Numbered from the stretch's first letter, positions 36,406 through 48,112 are shown. The stretch: 64,000 nucleotides of DNA from Mortierella sp. BCC40632 (GCA_011634665.1 WAEK01000017.1:983501-1047500); one strand, 5' to 3'. Numbers and translations are program-made. Notes: a model not told the origin generated them from the letters alone.

Positions 36406-39400
36406 TTTTTTTTTTTTATTCTCTCTCTCTCTCTCTTTCTCTTCATCAAGATTCTGGATCCTCGATAGCATTTGTGAGAATGTCTATGGCTGTAGTGCAG
36501 GTGCTGTTTAATCCCGGATCCCTTTGTCCTTTTTGTGTCTATTAGCACTAGCTGCATAGGCAGGGGGCAGGGGGCAGGGGGGGTAGGGGGGGTAGGGAAG
36601 GAAGCGCTGTCGCCACCACCATCCATGCTCTAGGGACCATGCTCAAGAGAAAAAAAAAATGGTTGGTGAAACGCGGAAACTCTAGTCACTCGATATATCA
36701 AGTTTAATTGGTGGCACTAGACAACTTGACGCAAACGCACTTTTACGCGTATGGTGTGCTCTTTGCCTGCTCTCTCTCTGCTCGATATTGGATTAGGCAC
36801 GATAGGAGACGTAGTGAGATGGCTCGTTAACAGGTACCTGCTCTTTGACCAAAAGAAAAAGGAAAAAAGGAGGACTGGCCAAAAAAACTCTTTTTTGGAT
36901 CACAAACCCATGCATAGTCCACCAGGTACACCTTTTTTTTTTTTTTTTTTCCACTTTTTTTCTTCTTTTTCTCTCTTGTAAGCGATGGGAGGGATGAGAT
37001 GAACGTTTCAAGTTGAAAGGAAGAGGTGTGAAATGACAAGAGTCTTCTTCTTTGCCCTGCTCTTCCTGGTTGATTCGGAGGAATCAGGTGTCTATTTGTC
37101 TCTCTCTGCACCATAAACGAGCAATAGGATTAGGATGTTGGGGAGCAGGAGGAGGGTCGTTTATTTGACATGAGCTCAACCGCAGCACTGCCAAGCCCTA
37201 GCCCACCAAGCCCGCCAACAAGCCCAACAAGCCCAACAAGCCCAAAAAAAAAAAAAAACATGAAACTGATGGCTCATCAACCAAGTCATGCCTGCAATCT
37301 CTCACTCGCCCGCTCTTTTCTCCTCTCCTTCTCGACTCATGGACAACAACGCAATGAGAGGTGAAAATAAGAGAGAGAGAGAGAGAGAGAAGGACAACAC
37401 ACGTGTTTTGAAGCAGCACGTCCTACAACGATTTGCTCTGATTTGCCTTGATGGCCTTTGCCCTCTTTGCCCTATTTGCCCTCTGCCTTCTCTTCTCCCC
37501 CCCTTCCTCTCCCCCCTCTTTTTTTTCTTCCTCCCAAAGTATGTACCTGAGCGTCCATCCCAATCTCTACAATAATTGGGTGACAGCTCCAATCGCCGTC
37601 GTCGAAGCAAATTATGAGCTCTCTCTCTCTCTCTCGCTCTACCCTTGTGTACATGTGTTTGTTCGGTAAAGGGACACAAAGAGGTTACAATGCGTCGAAA
37701 AAACAACAACAAAAGGCCCTTTACGGAGGAAAGAGGACCTGATTGTGCTCCCAAAATAGGACAACCCAAGTATGGTCTGGGCCGCTTCTGGACAAAAAAC
37801 AACAACAACAACACAGACATACACATACACCCCCCACCTCTGTCAGGAAAAGAGGGAAACCATTTACCGAGGGGAAATGAGATTCGGCCTTATTGCCTCT
37901 CAGTTTATTGGAACAAACGCTTGCCTGGATTTTAGGACTGACTGTGGGAAGTTTTGCTCTCTAACCACTGCCACCACGAATGGAAGGGGGTCTAGAACGA
38001 ACAATTTAGATTTCCGGTGATAGTCGATTGAGAAGGTCAAGAACGAAAAGGTAGGAATCAGAAAAAGAAAAGAAAAGAAAAAACGGGCGGCGCGCGTGTA
38101 CGCGTGCGCGCGCTTGCACAAAATAATAATAAAAAAAATATTAGAGGTTGGTAGAAGCACAGGAAGACTGAGTAGAGTTAAAGATGAGCGGGTATTCACC
38201 TTCTTTCTACAATGGAGAAAATCCATCGATAGTGATGGGGAAGATGGCGATGGGGATGGGAGCACTCGAATATGAGAGAATGAGTGAGTGAGAAAATAAA
38301 GGCGAGAATAGACGAGAAGGTTGACCCAACTCGGGAGACCCCACGGTAGAAAGAATGCATCCGCCCATGCTCTCAGACCTCGCTCTCCCCTCTATCCTAG
38401 TGAAGGGAAGGAAGATGAAGAAGAGGTTCCAGAGCGGCCCTCTGTGGAACATTGCGCCAGAAAGTGGATATACAACCAAAGATATGTCCCTTCGTGTGAC
38501 ATCCTACTCCTCCTCTTCATCTTTCTAACCTTTTCACCTTTCTTCATCCTCTCCCGCGGCAGAGTCCGTGTGCGCCCTGTCCTAACCCGCCGGAAGAGAA
38601 CATCCGCAATTCCCTAGGCCATTTCGAGCGAATTCAAAGGCAGCAGAAAGTAAGCGTTGGAAGCAGCAGAAAAGGTCCATGGTTGATGCGAGATGCATCT
38701 TCATCGTCTGGGGTGGAGCCAAAAAAGAAACGCCGATCCTTTCCTAAGCATGACATTTTTTCCCTGTACGGATGCAATGGTCTGCGAATGGGGCATGGGA
38801 TACCCAAGTGGGGCTCACATCTTACATGTGGCTCCCCCGCCACTTACCTTTCTCTTCCTGTGGTTGCGCGCATTAAGAGTCGAGCGATCGGCTGACGGTT
38901 GGCGGTGGTCCCGGGCACAGTTCGCAAAAGTGGCAAGCGGGCAAAGGGGTTAGCTCAAGACATTAGCAGAGCCGACCACGATAGGACCAAAAAACACACG
39001 CACACACACACTATAATGCACGCACGCACGCGGGCCATTTGTTCGCCACTCTTGTAGGGTTCCCATTCTTTCCTACTCATTCACTCGCTCATTCACTCTC
39101 TTTCCTAAGATGTGTCTGTGGGGTTGACCGTTGCTCGAATACGCAAAGGGCTCTCCTTCCTCCATAAAATCCCTTGTCGCGCCCACTCAGTGTCTCTTCA
39201 CTCTCGCCTCCGGTCATAGTCTCCCTCACTTTTTCTCTCTATCCTCCCCCGCCCCTACCTCCTCCTCCCCCTCCTCTCTCCATCTACTCTTTATTCGACT
39301 TTCCAGGTAAGCGCATCGGCTCGTCTCTATTGTCAGAGCTGTTTCACTACCTTTCTTCCCTCTCCCCCTGTCTCTCAGTTCCCCGCATTTGCACCACCGG

Positions 39401-40395
39401 AACCACAACATCTCTCTCTTTTTTTCTTTTTGAAATCGTCACCACCACCATTGCTCAATTGTCTTGACACTTTTTTTGAACGTATTTTTTTTCCCCCTGC
39501 CTCAAACCACTCTGCAGGATCTACTCATCATCACCCCTTCCCCCTGCGCCTCTCATTCTTTTGTCTTTTTCTTTTTTCTTTTTTTTTTTCTTTCGTGCCT
39601 TTCTCGTGCCTCGCCGCGTCATGCTAGACTCGCAGACGCCGGTTTGCCGCAGACAGGCTAATGAGAACTCTTCTGGTTTAGGCTGTTGAGCATTCTCCTA
39701 AAAAAAAAAGAAAAAAGAAATGGAAGAAAGAAAGAAATGCGCGTGGGCGAACCAGCATGGTGATTTCCAGCTTTGCTGCATCGACCACATGTATAGCCCA
39801 CATTGGGGGGGGAGAGGGTTGATAGGCTGCAATGGCAGAACAAAGGGCCCGTGGAGTGTATGTGTGGAGGAGGAGGGAAAGGAGTATGAAGTGTACTACC
39901 GCAGCAGGCCATTTGCCCAACCAGGACTTGCTCCGCCTCCTCTTTTGTCCACACCTTGCCCTGTTCAACCACTGGGACATGTTACGATGGTCTAAAAAAA
40001 CAAGGCTCATCTGCGCATCTGCCTCCCTCCACCCCCCGCCAAAAAAGATACTTGGCAATGGTGACATGTCCAAAGAGCGAATGGTCAACATCCTTTAGCC
40101 GATATCCGCTCTTATAGGAGAATCTATGAGTTGTAAAGAGTGAGAAACCGAAGATCTTTTTATGCCGCGGCGACTTTCTTTTTCTCTTTCTTTTTTGTGT
40201 TCTGACCAACGGCGCATTTTACGGGAGAAGAAAGATCCTTTTCATCCGCACCATCGACATTATCAACCTCGGATCTTTCATTTTTTTTCCTCCCTCACTC
40301 TCACACTCTCGCCCTCGCTCTCACTCTCCTCGGTAGTGCACATTCGCCATGTTCATGCCGAACTCAACGTTTCTTCCCCCACATCCATGATTCTG

Positions 40396-40403
40396 TATAA
40401 AAG
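40396..40403 (+). promoter_or_regulatory. TATA box of carbonic anhydrase 1
   Basis: TATAAAAG, 144 bases before the ATG, followed by CGACTC. The same position in copies 2 and 3 reads AATAAAAG and TAAAAAAG, so only copy 1 keeps the consensus. Confidence 0.65.
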
Positions 40404-40539
40404 CGACTCATCATTCCTTTTCTTTTTCTTCATCTCGTCTTTCACAACTACCACTTCAACTCCACTCTCACAAATTCACATCCACAAAAAAAAAAAAAAA
40501 AAAAAATCTAGCCCCTGCCTCGATTTCTAGCACCTGATC

Positions 40540-41498
40540 ATGAAGTTCACTGCCACTCTTGCCGCTTCCGTTGCGCTTGTGCTTAGCGCCTCTTCTACTG
40601 CCTTTGCCGCTGGTGCAGGTCCATCCTGGAGCGTAGGTTTGACTCGAAAGAAAGAACTTTTTTTTTTTTTTTTTTTTTTGAGCTCTACTAGAAAAAAAGG
40701 ACCTAAACAAACCTTCTTGTTTAACTCTTTCGACAAAAAAAAAATTAGTACGGTCATAACAACCTCGGTCCCCAGAACTGGGGCAAGATTGACCCTCTCT
40801 ATGGAACTTGCGGAACGGGCAAGAAGCAATCGCCTATTGACATTACCGTCGGAGCCCCCTATGTCCACTTGCAAGAAAAGGCTTTTGAGAAGCTGAACTA
40901 TGGACCTCTTCGGGACATTTCGTGTGGATACGATGGTCATGCCGTTTCCTGCCAATGGGACACGGCCAAGGCTCGGGCCAACACGATTGTTATTAAGGGA
41001 AAGACCTACAAGCTCATTGGTTTCCATTTCCACACCCCATCCGAGCATCGTATCGATAACCATTTCGCAGATGCCGAACTTCATCTCGTCCATCAGGCGG
41101 ATGACAAGGCCCTGGCCGTGGTTGGTTTGATGCTCGAGGTCGAAGCCGAGGACAACCCAGTCTTTAACTGGATCACTGCTCTGGACAAGCAGGTCAACCT
41201 CCAGGCGGAAGGACACGGTTTCCTGGTCAAGGACCCCGTCACGGGAGAGCCTGTCAAGGGTAAAGAACAAGTCAAGTACAAGGTCCGTCGTATGGACTTT
41301 AAGAATTTGCTCAAGGCAACAAAGAGTTTTACGCCTCGTTGGGAGTATGAGGGTAGCTTGACGACTCCTCCATGCACGGAGGGAGTTGCATGGAATGTGG
41401 TCAAGACTCCAATTTCGCTTGGATTGAAGCAATACGATGCGCTGGTTAGCCTCGAAGCCTTCAACTCGAGATTTGTTCAGGATCGTAAGAAGAAGTAA
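40540..41498 (+). CDS. Secreted alpha-carbonic anhydrase, copy 1
   Basis: Zinc enzyme interconverting CO2 and bicarbonate outside the cell. Exon 1 is 40540-40632 and exon 2 40749-41498, joined by a 116-bp phase-0 intron; 280 residues. Residues 1-23 are a clear signal peptide (MKFTATLAASVALVLSAS, cleavage after TAFA). Core motifs: QSPIDI (58-63), GFHFHTPSEH with zinc ligands His124 and His126, ELHLVH with His143, and SLTTPPCTEGV around the active-site Thr. Compared with copies 2 and 3 it carries about 26 extra residues after LDKQVNLQAEGHG (a KDPVTGEPVKGKEQ-type loop), placed where alpha-CAs vary. It ends in a KKK tail shared by all three copies. First gene of a head-to-tail array. Confidence 0.95.
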
Positions 41499-41756
41499 AG
41501 AAAGTAATAATAGAAGAAGAAGAAGAAAAAAAAAGAGGAGGACAACATTCCGCAACAACAGCAACCAAAAAAGTAGAGTACACCCATATATATGAACGAA
41601 CCCTCCCATTTCCCGCCCGCCCCCGTCCCTTATCCCCACTCTCCGAAATTCCCCATGAAAAAAAAAAAAAAAAAAAAAAAGAATTGTCATTAGTAGTAGA
41701 CAGTACCCGAGCTGGTCACTTGGTCTGTCACTCCACTTGTAATATTTTTTATGAAT

Positions 41757-41762
41757 AATAAA
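41757..41762 (+). terminator. Polyadenylation signal AATAAA of carbonic anhydrase 1
   Basis: AATAAA 259 bases after the stop, next to a TATTTTTTATG stretch. Copy 2 has the equivalent hexamer at 44729-44734 in the same context. Confidence 0.45.
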
Positions 41763-41952
41763 GAAAAAAAAATGGAAAAAATATTGGTTAACGCCAACCA
41801 TTGCTTGATGTCAATTCAACTAGGCGAATCTACTTCTTGATCGCGACTCTTTCTCTCTCTTTCTCTTACCGATTACTGAGGATAGAGAGAAAGAAGAAAA
41901 GAACACGGTCTTTTTTTCTTTTTCCTCTTTGCCCTTGGTGTATCTTTTCGAT

Positions 41953-41969
41953 GATACCTGGTCAGTGTG
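41953..41969 (+). repeat. Conserved 17-mer of the CA array, copy 1
   Basis: GATACCTGGTCAGTGTG. Identical 17-mers occur downstream of CA copies 2 and 3, inside a ~35-bp conserved stretch beginning GGTGTA(C/T)(C/T)TTTTCGA. Confidence 0.9.
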
Positions 41970-43240
41970 CTCCCTCCCTTTTCCTCTACTTGATCGATAG
42001 CATGCCTAGATCAGAGTACTCTGGACAGCGCATGTATTCTGTAAAGGGAATTGGAGTCTTCTTTTCCTTCAGCTCTTTGGTCTAGCCCCGGACACACCAG
42101 AAGAAAAAAAAATTAGAGATTTCCTAGATTGGAGGAGGATAGGATGTTTGGTGATTTCAGCTAGATATGTTTATTTGCGTATAGGGCTGCTTATATTTTC
42201 TTTCTTTTCTTCTGGACTATGAGGACGCGACTCTCACTCCTCGCTCTCTCTCTCTCCCTCACGCGACCACATCTTAATAAAGAATGACAGAGAGGAAGAG
42301 AGAGACATACTTACAGAGCAGTAAAAGGCATTTTTTTTTTATTTCATATTCCCTTTGCGAGGGGAGGTCTTGTCTTCCCTCTCTCTCTCCCCGGTACGGT
42401 CAGGTACCGATCGAAATGCTTATTTTATTTTAAGGTTTGGGCGGTTGATCGAAAGAAGGGCTGTTGTTGACGTCCATTGACTGAGAAAGGTATGAGGGAA
42501 GAAAAGAAGAAAAGGGTCTCTCTCTCTCTCCTCCCCTCCCCCTCCTCCTTCGCTCCGTTATTCAGAGTCAAGGGCAAAAGACAAAGACAAAGCATTTGAC
42601 CAAAAGAGAGTGTGTGTTCCAGTATGTCGGAGATGAACAGGATGCGGGCTACCGCCTAAAAATTTCTTTTTTTTCGCTTCTTCTGTTCCCCTGGACTGCG
42701 AAGCTCCACTTGTTCCTGAATGGGGGATGGGGGAAGGGGGAGATTCATGGCAAGCCAAGACACTGCTGATAGTCGGTACTTGGCGCTCAGGGGATGGTAT
42801 CCTCCAAGAGAAAGAGAGAGAGAGAGAAAAGGGCCTAGACAGCTCACTTGCTGACTCGTGGAACCAAGGAATTGAAACAATACTTCTGGGTGGACAGGGA
42901 CTATACACTTTCCCAGTAGATTGGTGGAACATAACACTCATTGCGCAAGTAGCCCTTGAGCTACAAGCGAACACGTCCAAAGCAATGTTACGTAAAATTC
43001 GTTTTGACGCGATCGGTAGAGAGAGAGAGAGACAGAGACAGAGAGAGAAAGGGCAGGGTCTGAGAGGGTGTATGTTGGTATATGAGAGGAGTTAAGAGAG
43101 CGCAATAGCCCAGTGTGTGTGCCTTTCCAGTGGTCTGGTTACCTCAGAAGAGTGATATGATAACAAAGGCTTCATTTCTCACTCCACAGGCTTATTTTTT
43201 ATTAATGTATTCTAGGCGATGGCACACATTATGAGTGGAG

Positions 43241-43271
<31 letters not shown>

Positions 43272-43430
43272 GAGACATGGTACTTTTTTATCCGCATCAT
43301 CGACATTGCCCGCTCCAGATCTTCATTCTCTCTCCCTTGCTCCTCTGCTTTCTCCTTGGCACTGCGCGTGTGCCTTGTCTTGGTCCATGTCATAATTTCT
43401 CCACCTGGGCCCTCATCTATCCACGATTTT

Positions 43431-43439
43431 GAATAAAAG
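43431..43439 (+). promoter_or_regulatory. TATA-like element of carbonic anhydrase 2
   Basis: GAATAAAAG aligned with the TATAAAAG of copy 1 and followed by the same CGACTC; 154 bases before the ATG. The preceding stretch TTTCTCCACCTGGGCCCTCA is shared with copy 3. Confidence 0.5.
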
Positions 43440-43500
43440 CGACTCTTCACACACACTCTTTTTTTTTTTTTTCTTTTTTTCTTCTTAACCTCATCCTTCA

Positions 43501-44604
43501 CTATCACTTCAACTCCACTCTCACAAAATCCACATCCTACACACACACACACAAAACCCAGCCTTCTGTTTCAACTTCTAGCGCTTTCCACCATGAAGCT
43601 CACTGCTACTCTCGCCACTTCGGTCGCACTTGTGCTTGCCGCCTCTTCGACTACTTCTGCCGCTCCTGCTGGAGGTCCTGCCTGGAACGTAGGTTTTGAT
43701 TTGAAAGAATACGAATGATTCCTGGTCCTATTTCTTGAACTCTACCTGAAAAGAAGAGCAACAATAACAGAGGACTAACAAACAACTTCTCATCCTCGAA
43801 AAAAAAATAATAGTACGGTAGGAACGGTCTCGGTCCTCAGAACTGGGGTAACATTAGCCCTCTCTATGGTACCTGCGGAACAGGCAGAAAGCAATCGCCT
43901 ATCGACATTACCGCTGATGCTCCCTATGTCCACTCGCAAGAAATGGCTTTTGACTTGCTGGATTATCCAGTTCTGCAAGATGTTTCTTGTGGATACAATG
44001 GCCATGCCGTCGCCTGCAGCTGGGACAAAGCCGTGGCAACCGGCTCGATCCAAACCAAGGGAAAGACCTACAAGCTCGATGGTTTCCATTTCCATACCCC
44101 ATCTGAACATCGTATCAACAACCATTTCTCAGATGCTGAGCTCCATCTCGTCCACAAGGCGGATGATGGATCTTTGGCCGTGGTTGGTTTGATGCTCGAG
44201 GTTCAGTCCCAGGATAACCCTATCTTTGGCTGGATCAATGATCTGAACAAGTCTGGAAATGTCAATGTTGGCAAAATGGAGTGGGGTCCTATGATACTTG
44301 CCACGAAGGGTTTCACGCCTCGTTGGGAGTATGAGGGTAGTTTGACAACTCCTCCCTGCACGGAAGGAGTTGCATGGAATGTGGTCAAGGCCCCGATCAC
44401 CATTGGATTGAGGCAATATGACAAGTTGGTTGAGCTCGAGGCTTTCAACTCGAGATATGTTCAGGACCAGAAGAAGAAGTAAAGAAAGAGAATGATGAGA
44501 TGAGAGGAAAGTAATAGAAAACTGAGAGACGGATAGGGGGACAACAAGACAAGACAAGACAAAAGAAAAAAGAATGAAGTAGAGTACCCATAAATGAACA
44601 ACCC
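43501..44604 (+). repeat. Near-identical segment A (with 45954-47058)
   Basis: 1,104 bases covering the 5' leader, both exons, the intron and the first ~120 bases of 3' flank of CA copy 2. It matches the segment at copy 3 base for base by eye except for a single extra A in the copy-3 intron. The first mismatch upstream is at 43500/45953 and the first downstream at 44605/47059, beyond which similarity falls sharply. Confidence 0.92.
43593..44482 (+). CDS. Secreted alpha-carbonic anhydrase, copy 2
   Basis: Exon 1 43593-43688 and exon 2 43814-44482 with a 125-bp phase-0 intron; 254 residues. Signal peptide MKLTATLATSVALVLAAS with cleavage near TTSAAPA. Zinc ligands are His124, His126 and His143 in GFHFHTPSEHRIN and ELHLVH; QSPIDI and SLTTPPCTEGV are intact, so the enzyme should be active. 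It lacks the extra loop of copy 1. The encoded protein is identical to copy 3. Confidence 0.95.
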
Positions 44605-44927
44605 CTTCCCTCCAATTCTCTAAACTCTTCACAAATGAAAGAAGAGAAAACAAAATGGAAAGAGATGACCATAAGCAGTTGATCCACTCGAGTTGGTCAC
44701 TCCATCAATAGTATTTTTTTTTTTATTGAATAAAAGAAAAAGGTGTATGCCCATACCATGTACTGACCAAAAGGAACCACGGACTTGTGTGAGCACGGCA
44801 AGAATGGGAAAGGATTCCTCGAATATACTCCTCTCTCTCTTCCCATCCTCGGTAAAAGAGAGAGTCTTATCTCGAGAGATACATTTTTTTCTCTGACTTC
44901 TCCTTAACCTTGGTGTACTTTTTCGAC

Positions 44928-44944
44928 GATACCTGGTCAGTGTG
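44928..44944 (+). repeat. Conserved 17-mer of the CA array, copy 2
   Basis: GATACCTGGTCAGTGTG, 446 bases after the copy-2 stop codon. Confidence 0.9.
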
Positions 44945-45140
44945 TCTCCTTTTTTGATCGAAATCCGATATCATCCCCGAATTAGAGCGCTCAAGATTTT
45001 TTTTTATGTATTTTGTGAAGGGGAAGCTAGGTCCTAGAAAGGCCTCTCTATCTTCTTCTGTTGTAACCCCGCAGAATCAGGAACTAAAGGTTTCCAAAGT
45101 TGGTTAGTGGGAAAATGAGAAAAAAGAAGATGTGAATTCT

Positions 45141-45180
<40 letters not shown>

Positions 45181-45904
45181 TCTCACATTCTCACACACAA
45201 ATATGCACACGTACACCCACATCCACGCGACTACGTCTCAATTAAGAACGACCAACATTCTGACAGGAATTTCAAAGACATTTAGTTATTTTTTATCCAA
45301 GTAGGAGAGGCTTCGACTCGTTGCTCAGGTACTAATCAGATGCTTATTTTTTTTGGAGTTTGGCAGTTGAGCAAAGGAAGTGCTGCGGTGAAGGTCCATT
45401 AAGACAGACAGACAGACAGGCAGACCGAGAGAGAGAAACCGAGAGAGGGAGAGAGAGGGAGAGAGAGGGAGAGAGAGAGAGAAAGGGAGAAAGAGTAGGG
45501 TTTGGGAGAGTGTATGTTGGCGTATGAGAGGAGCCAAGGGAATGCAATAGCCCACACTGTGTCTTTCCGGTGGTCTGGTTACCTCAGAAGAGTGGTATGA
45601 CAACGAATGCTTCATTTCTTACCCCACGGACTTTTCTTTTCTTTTTTATTTTGTAACGTATACCAGGGGCAGGGGGGGTTATTGCACAATACTGATGGAG
45701 AAAAAAAAAAAAAAAAAAAAAAAAAGACATGGTAATTTTTTCATCCGCATCACCAACATTGCCCGCTCCAGATCGTCATTCACCCCCTTGCTCACCCCCC
45801 CCCTCTCTCTCTCGCTCTCATCTTCTCTCCTCGGTAACACGCGTATCCTTTGTCTTGGTCCATGTCACAATTTCTCCACCTGGGCCCTCATCTATCCACG
45901 ATTC

Positions 45905-45914
45905 TGTAAAAAAG
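45905..45914 (+). promoter_or_regulatory. TATA-like position of carbonic anhydrase 3
   Basis: TGTAAAAAAG at the position aligned with the TATA box of copy 1, followed by CGACTC. The T-to-A change weakens the TATA match although the coding sequence equals that of copy 2. Confidence 0.45.
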
Positions 45915-45953
45915 CGACTCGTCAATAATTTTTTTTCTTAACCTCATCCTTCG

Positions 45954-47058
45954 CTATCACTTCAACTCCACTCTCACAAAATCCACATCCTACACACACA
46001 CACACAAAACCCAGCCTTCTGTTTCAACTTCTAGCGCTTTCCACCATGAAGCTCACTGCTACTCTCGCCACTTCGGTCGCACTTGTGCTTGCCGCCTCTT
46101 CGACTACTTCTGCCGCTCCTGCTGGAGGTCCTGCCTGGAACGTAGGTTTTGATTTGAAAGAATACGAATGATTCCTGGTCCTATTTCTTGAACTCTACCT
46201 GAAAAGAAGAGCAACAATAACAGAGGACTAAACAAACAACTTCTCATCCTCGAAAAAAAAATAATAGTACGGTAGGAACGGTCTCGGTCCTCAGAACTGG
46301 GGTAACATTAGCCCTCTCTATGGTACCTGCGGAACAGGCAGAAAGCAATCGCCTATCGACATTACCGCTGATGCTCCCTATGTCCACTCGCAAGAAATGG
46401 CTTTTGACTTGCTGGATTATCCAGTTCTGCAAGATGTTTCTTGTGGATACAATGGCCATGCCGTCGCCTGCAGCTGGGACAAAGCCGTGGCAACCGGCTC
46501 GATCCAAACCAAGGGAAAGACCTACAAGCTCGATGGTTTCCATTTCCATACCCCATCTGAACATCGTATCAACAACCATTTCTCAGATGCTGAGCTCCAT
46601 CTCGTCCACAAGGCGGATGATGGATCTTTGGCCGTGGTTGGTTTGATGCTCGAGGTTCAGTCCCAGGATAACCCTATCTTTGGCTGGATCAATGATCTGA
46701 ACAAGTCTGGAAATGTCAATGTTGGCAAAATGGAGTGGGGTCCTATGATACTTGCCACGAAGGGTTTCACGCCTCGTTGGGAGTATGAGGGTAGTTTGAC
46801 AACTCCTCCCTGCACGGAAGGAGTTGCATGGAATGTGGTCAAGGCCCCGATCACCATTGGATTGAGGCAATATGACAAGTTGGTTGAGCTCGAGGCTTTC
46901 AACTCGAGATATGTTCAGGACCAGAAGAAGAAGTAAAGAAAGAGAATGATGAGATGAGAGGAAAGTAATAGAAAACTGAGAGACGGATAGGGGGACAACA
47001 AGACAAGACAAGACAAAAGAAAAAAGAATGAAGTAGAGTACCCATAAATGAACAACCC
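45954..47058 (+). repeat. Near-identical segment B (with 43501-44604)
   Basis: 1,105 bases matching segment A with one intron insertion of a single A. The flanking promoters differ by many substitutions and indels. Confidence 0.92.
46046..46936 (+). CDS. Secreted alpha-carbonic anhydrase, copy 3
   Basis: Exon 1 46046-46141 and exon 2 46268-46936 with a 126-bp intron; 254 residues, identical in sequence to copy 2 including signal peptide, zinc ligands His124, His126 and His143, and the KKK tail. Any difference from copy 2 in use must come from its promoter or 3' region, which diverge outside the identical 1.1-kb segment. Confidence 0.95.
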
Positions 47059-47554
47059 TTTCCCTCCAATTCTCTAAACCTCTCACAAAAGAAAGAAGAA
47101 ATGAGATGACCATGGGCTGTACTCGAGTCGGTCACTTCATCTATTCCTTAAACCGTTTGATGGGCAAATTTGCTAGTTGAGCCTACTCTATTCGACTTTA
47201 TTGAGAATATTCTTACGGTTTAAGGGATAGTTTTTTTTTTTCTATTCAAAAAAAAAAAAAAAAAAAAGCATATGCCTGTACTAAGAACTGACAAAATGGA
47301 GCCACGGGTTTGTGTGAGCACGGCAAAAATGGATAAGGGTTCCTCGAATATATTCCTCTCCCTCTCTCTTTCTCTCTCTCTTCCCATCCTCTGTAAAAGA
47401 GAGAGAGAGAATCGAGTTGACGGAATCAGAACAGAGTCTTATCTCGAGAGATACATTTCTTTCTCTCTTTTTTCTCCCTCCTTCTTTCTTTCATTCCTTC
47501 ATTCTTTCTTTCTTACTCTCACTACTTTTTAACCTCGGTGGGTACTTTTTCGAT

Positions 47555-47571
47555 GATACCTGGTCAGTGTG
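47555..47571 (+). repeat. Conserved 17-mer of the CA array, copy 3
   Basis: GATACCTGGTCAGTGTG, 619 bases after the copy-3 stop codon. Confidence 0.9.
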
Positions 47572-47811
47572 TTTCTTTTTGATCGAAATCCCGAATTAGA
47601 GCGCTCAAGATTTTTTTTTTTTTTTTTTTTGTATGTATTCTGTGAAAGGAAAGCTAGGCCCTAGGAAAAAGCCTCTCTCTTCTCCTGTTGTGACCCCACA
47701 GAACCAGGAACTAAAGGTTCCCAAAGTTGGTTAGTGGGAAAATGAGATAAAAAGAAGTTGTAAATTCTTCTTTTCTCTCTCTCTCGCTCACACATTCTCA
47801 CACACACACAT

Positions 47812-47856
<45 letters not shown>

Positions 47857-48078
47857 CACACGTACATCCACGCCCACGCGACTACGTCTTAATTAAGAAC
47901 GACCGATATCCTGACGGGGATTTCAGAGACATTTAATTATTTTTTTGGAGTTGGCAGTTGAGCAAATGAAGGGCTGTGGTTAACGTCTATAGAGAGGGGG
48001 GGAGGGGGAAAGACCCAACCGATCACTCGAGTTCAATGCAAAACCAAAGTGGAGGACAATGGCAAAGACAGGAAATAG

Positions 48079-48110
<32 letters not shown>
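48079..48110. repeat. Poly-A run (32)
   Basis: Uninterrupted adenines in CA spacer 3. Confidence 0.95.

Positions 48111-48112
<2 letters not shown>

Larger units (their letters stand above)
35436..40539. other. Five-kilobase region without a convincing gene
   Basis: Long gap between the AFF-like gene and the first carbonic anhydrase. It contains CT tracts at 35604-35664 and 35992-36047, a T run at 36931-36950, a CA/CG-rich stretch near 38095-38110 and 38995-39030, and pyrimidine-rich sequence from 39170 to 39600. A possible 5' splice site in a pyrimidine leader (CAGGTAAGC at 39305-39313) hints at a transcript leader, but no downstream coding exon could be joined to it. Frames of up to ~240 codons exist only as repeat translations. 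Confidence 0.55.
41499..43592. other. Carbonic anhydrase array spacer 1
   Basis: 2.1 kb spacer that aligns in order with the two later spacers. Shared landmarks are GATACCTGGTCAGTGTG (41953-41969), a CGCGACCACATCTTAAT-type block (~42262), the GTTGATCGAAAGAAGGGCTG block (~42445), a CTTGTTCCTGAATG segment (~42709, shared with spacer 3 but not spacer 2), CAATAGCCC (43103-43111) with the following GGTCTGGTTACCTCAGAAGAGTG, and the copy-2 promoter. No extra gene is visible. Confidence 0.7.
44483..46045. other. Carbonic anhydrase array spacer 2
   Basis: 1.56 kb, the shortest spacer. It keeps the 17-mer (44928-44944), the CGCGACTACGTCTCAATTAAGAAC-type block (~45227), GCAGTTGAGCAAAGGAAGTGC (~45365), CAATAGCCC (45545-45553) and the copy-3 promoter, but lacks the ~500-bp part with CTTGTTCCTGAATG found in spacers 1 and 3. 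A CT tract is at 45141-45172 and GA repeats at 45428-45490. Confidence 0.7.

Noticed and set aside
38321..38617. 98-codon frame with a hydrophobic stretch (LLLLFIFLTFSPFFIL)
   Set aside because: Hydrophobicity comes from T/C-rich DNA; no signal-peptide cleavage pattern and no homology.
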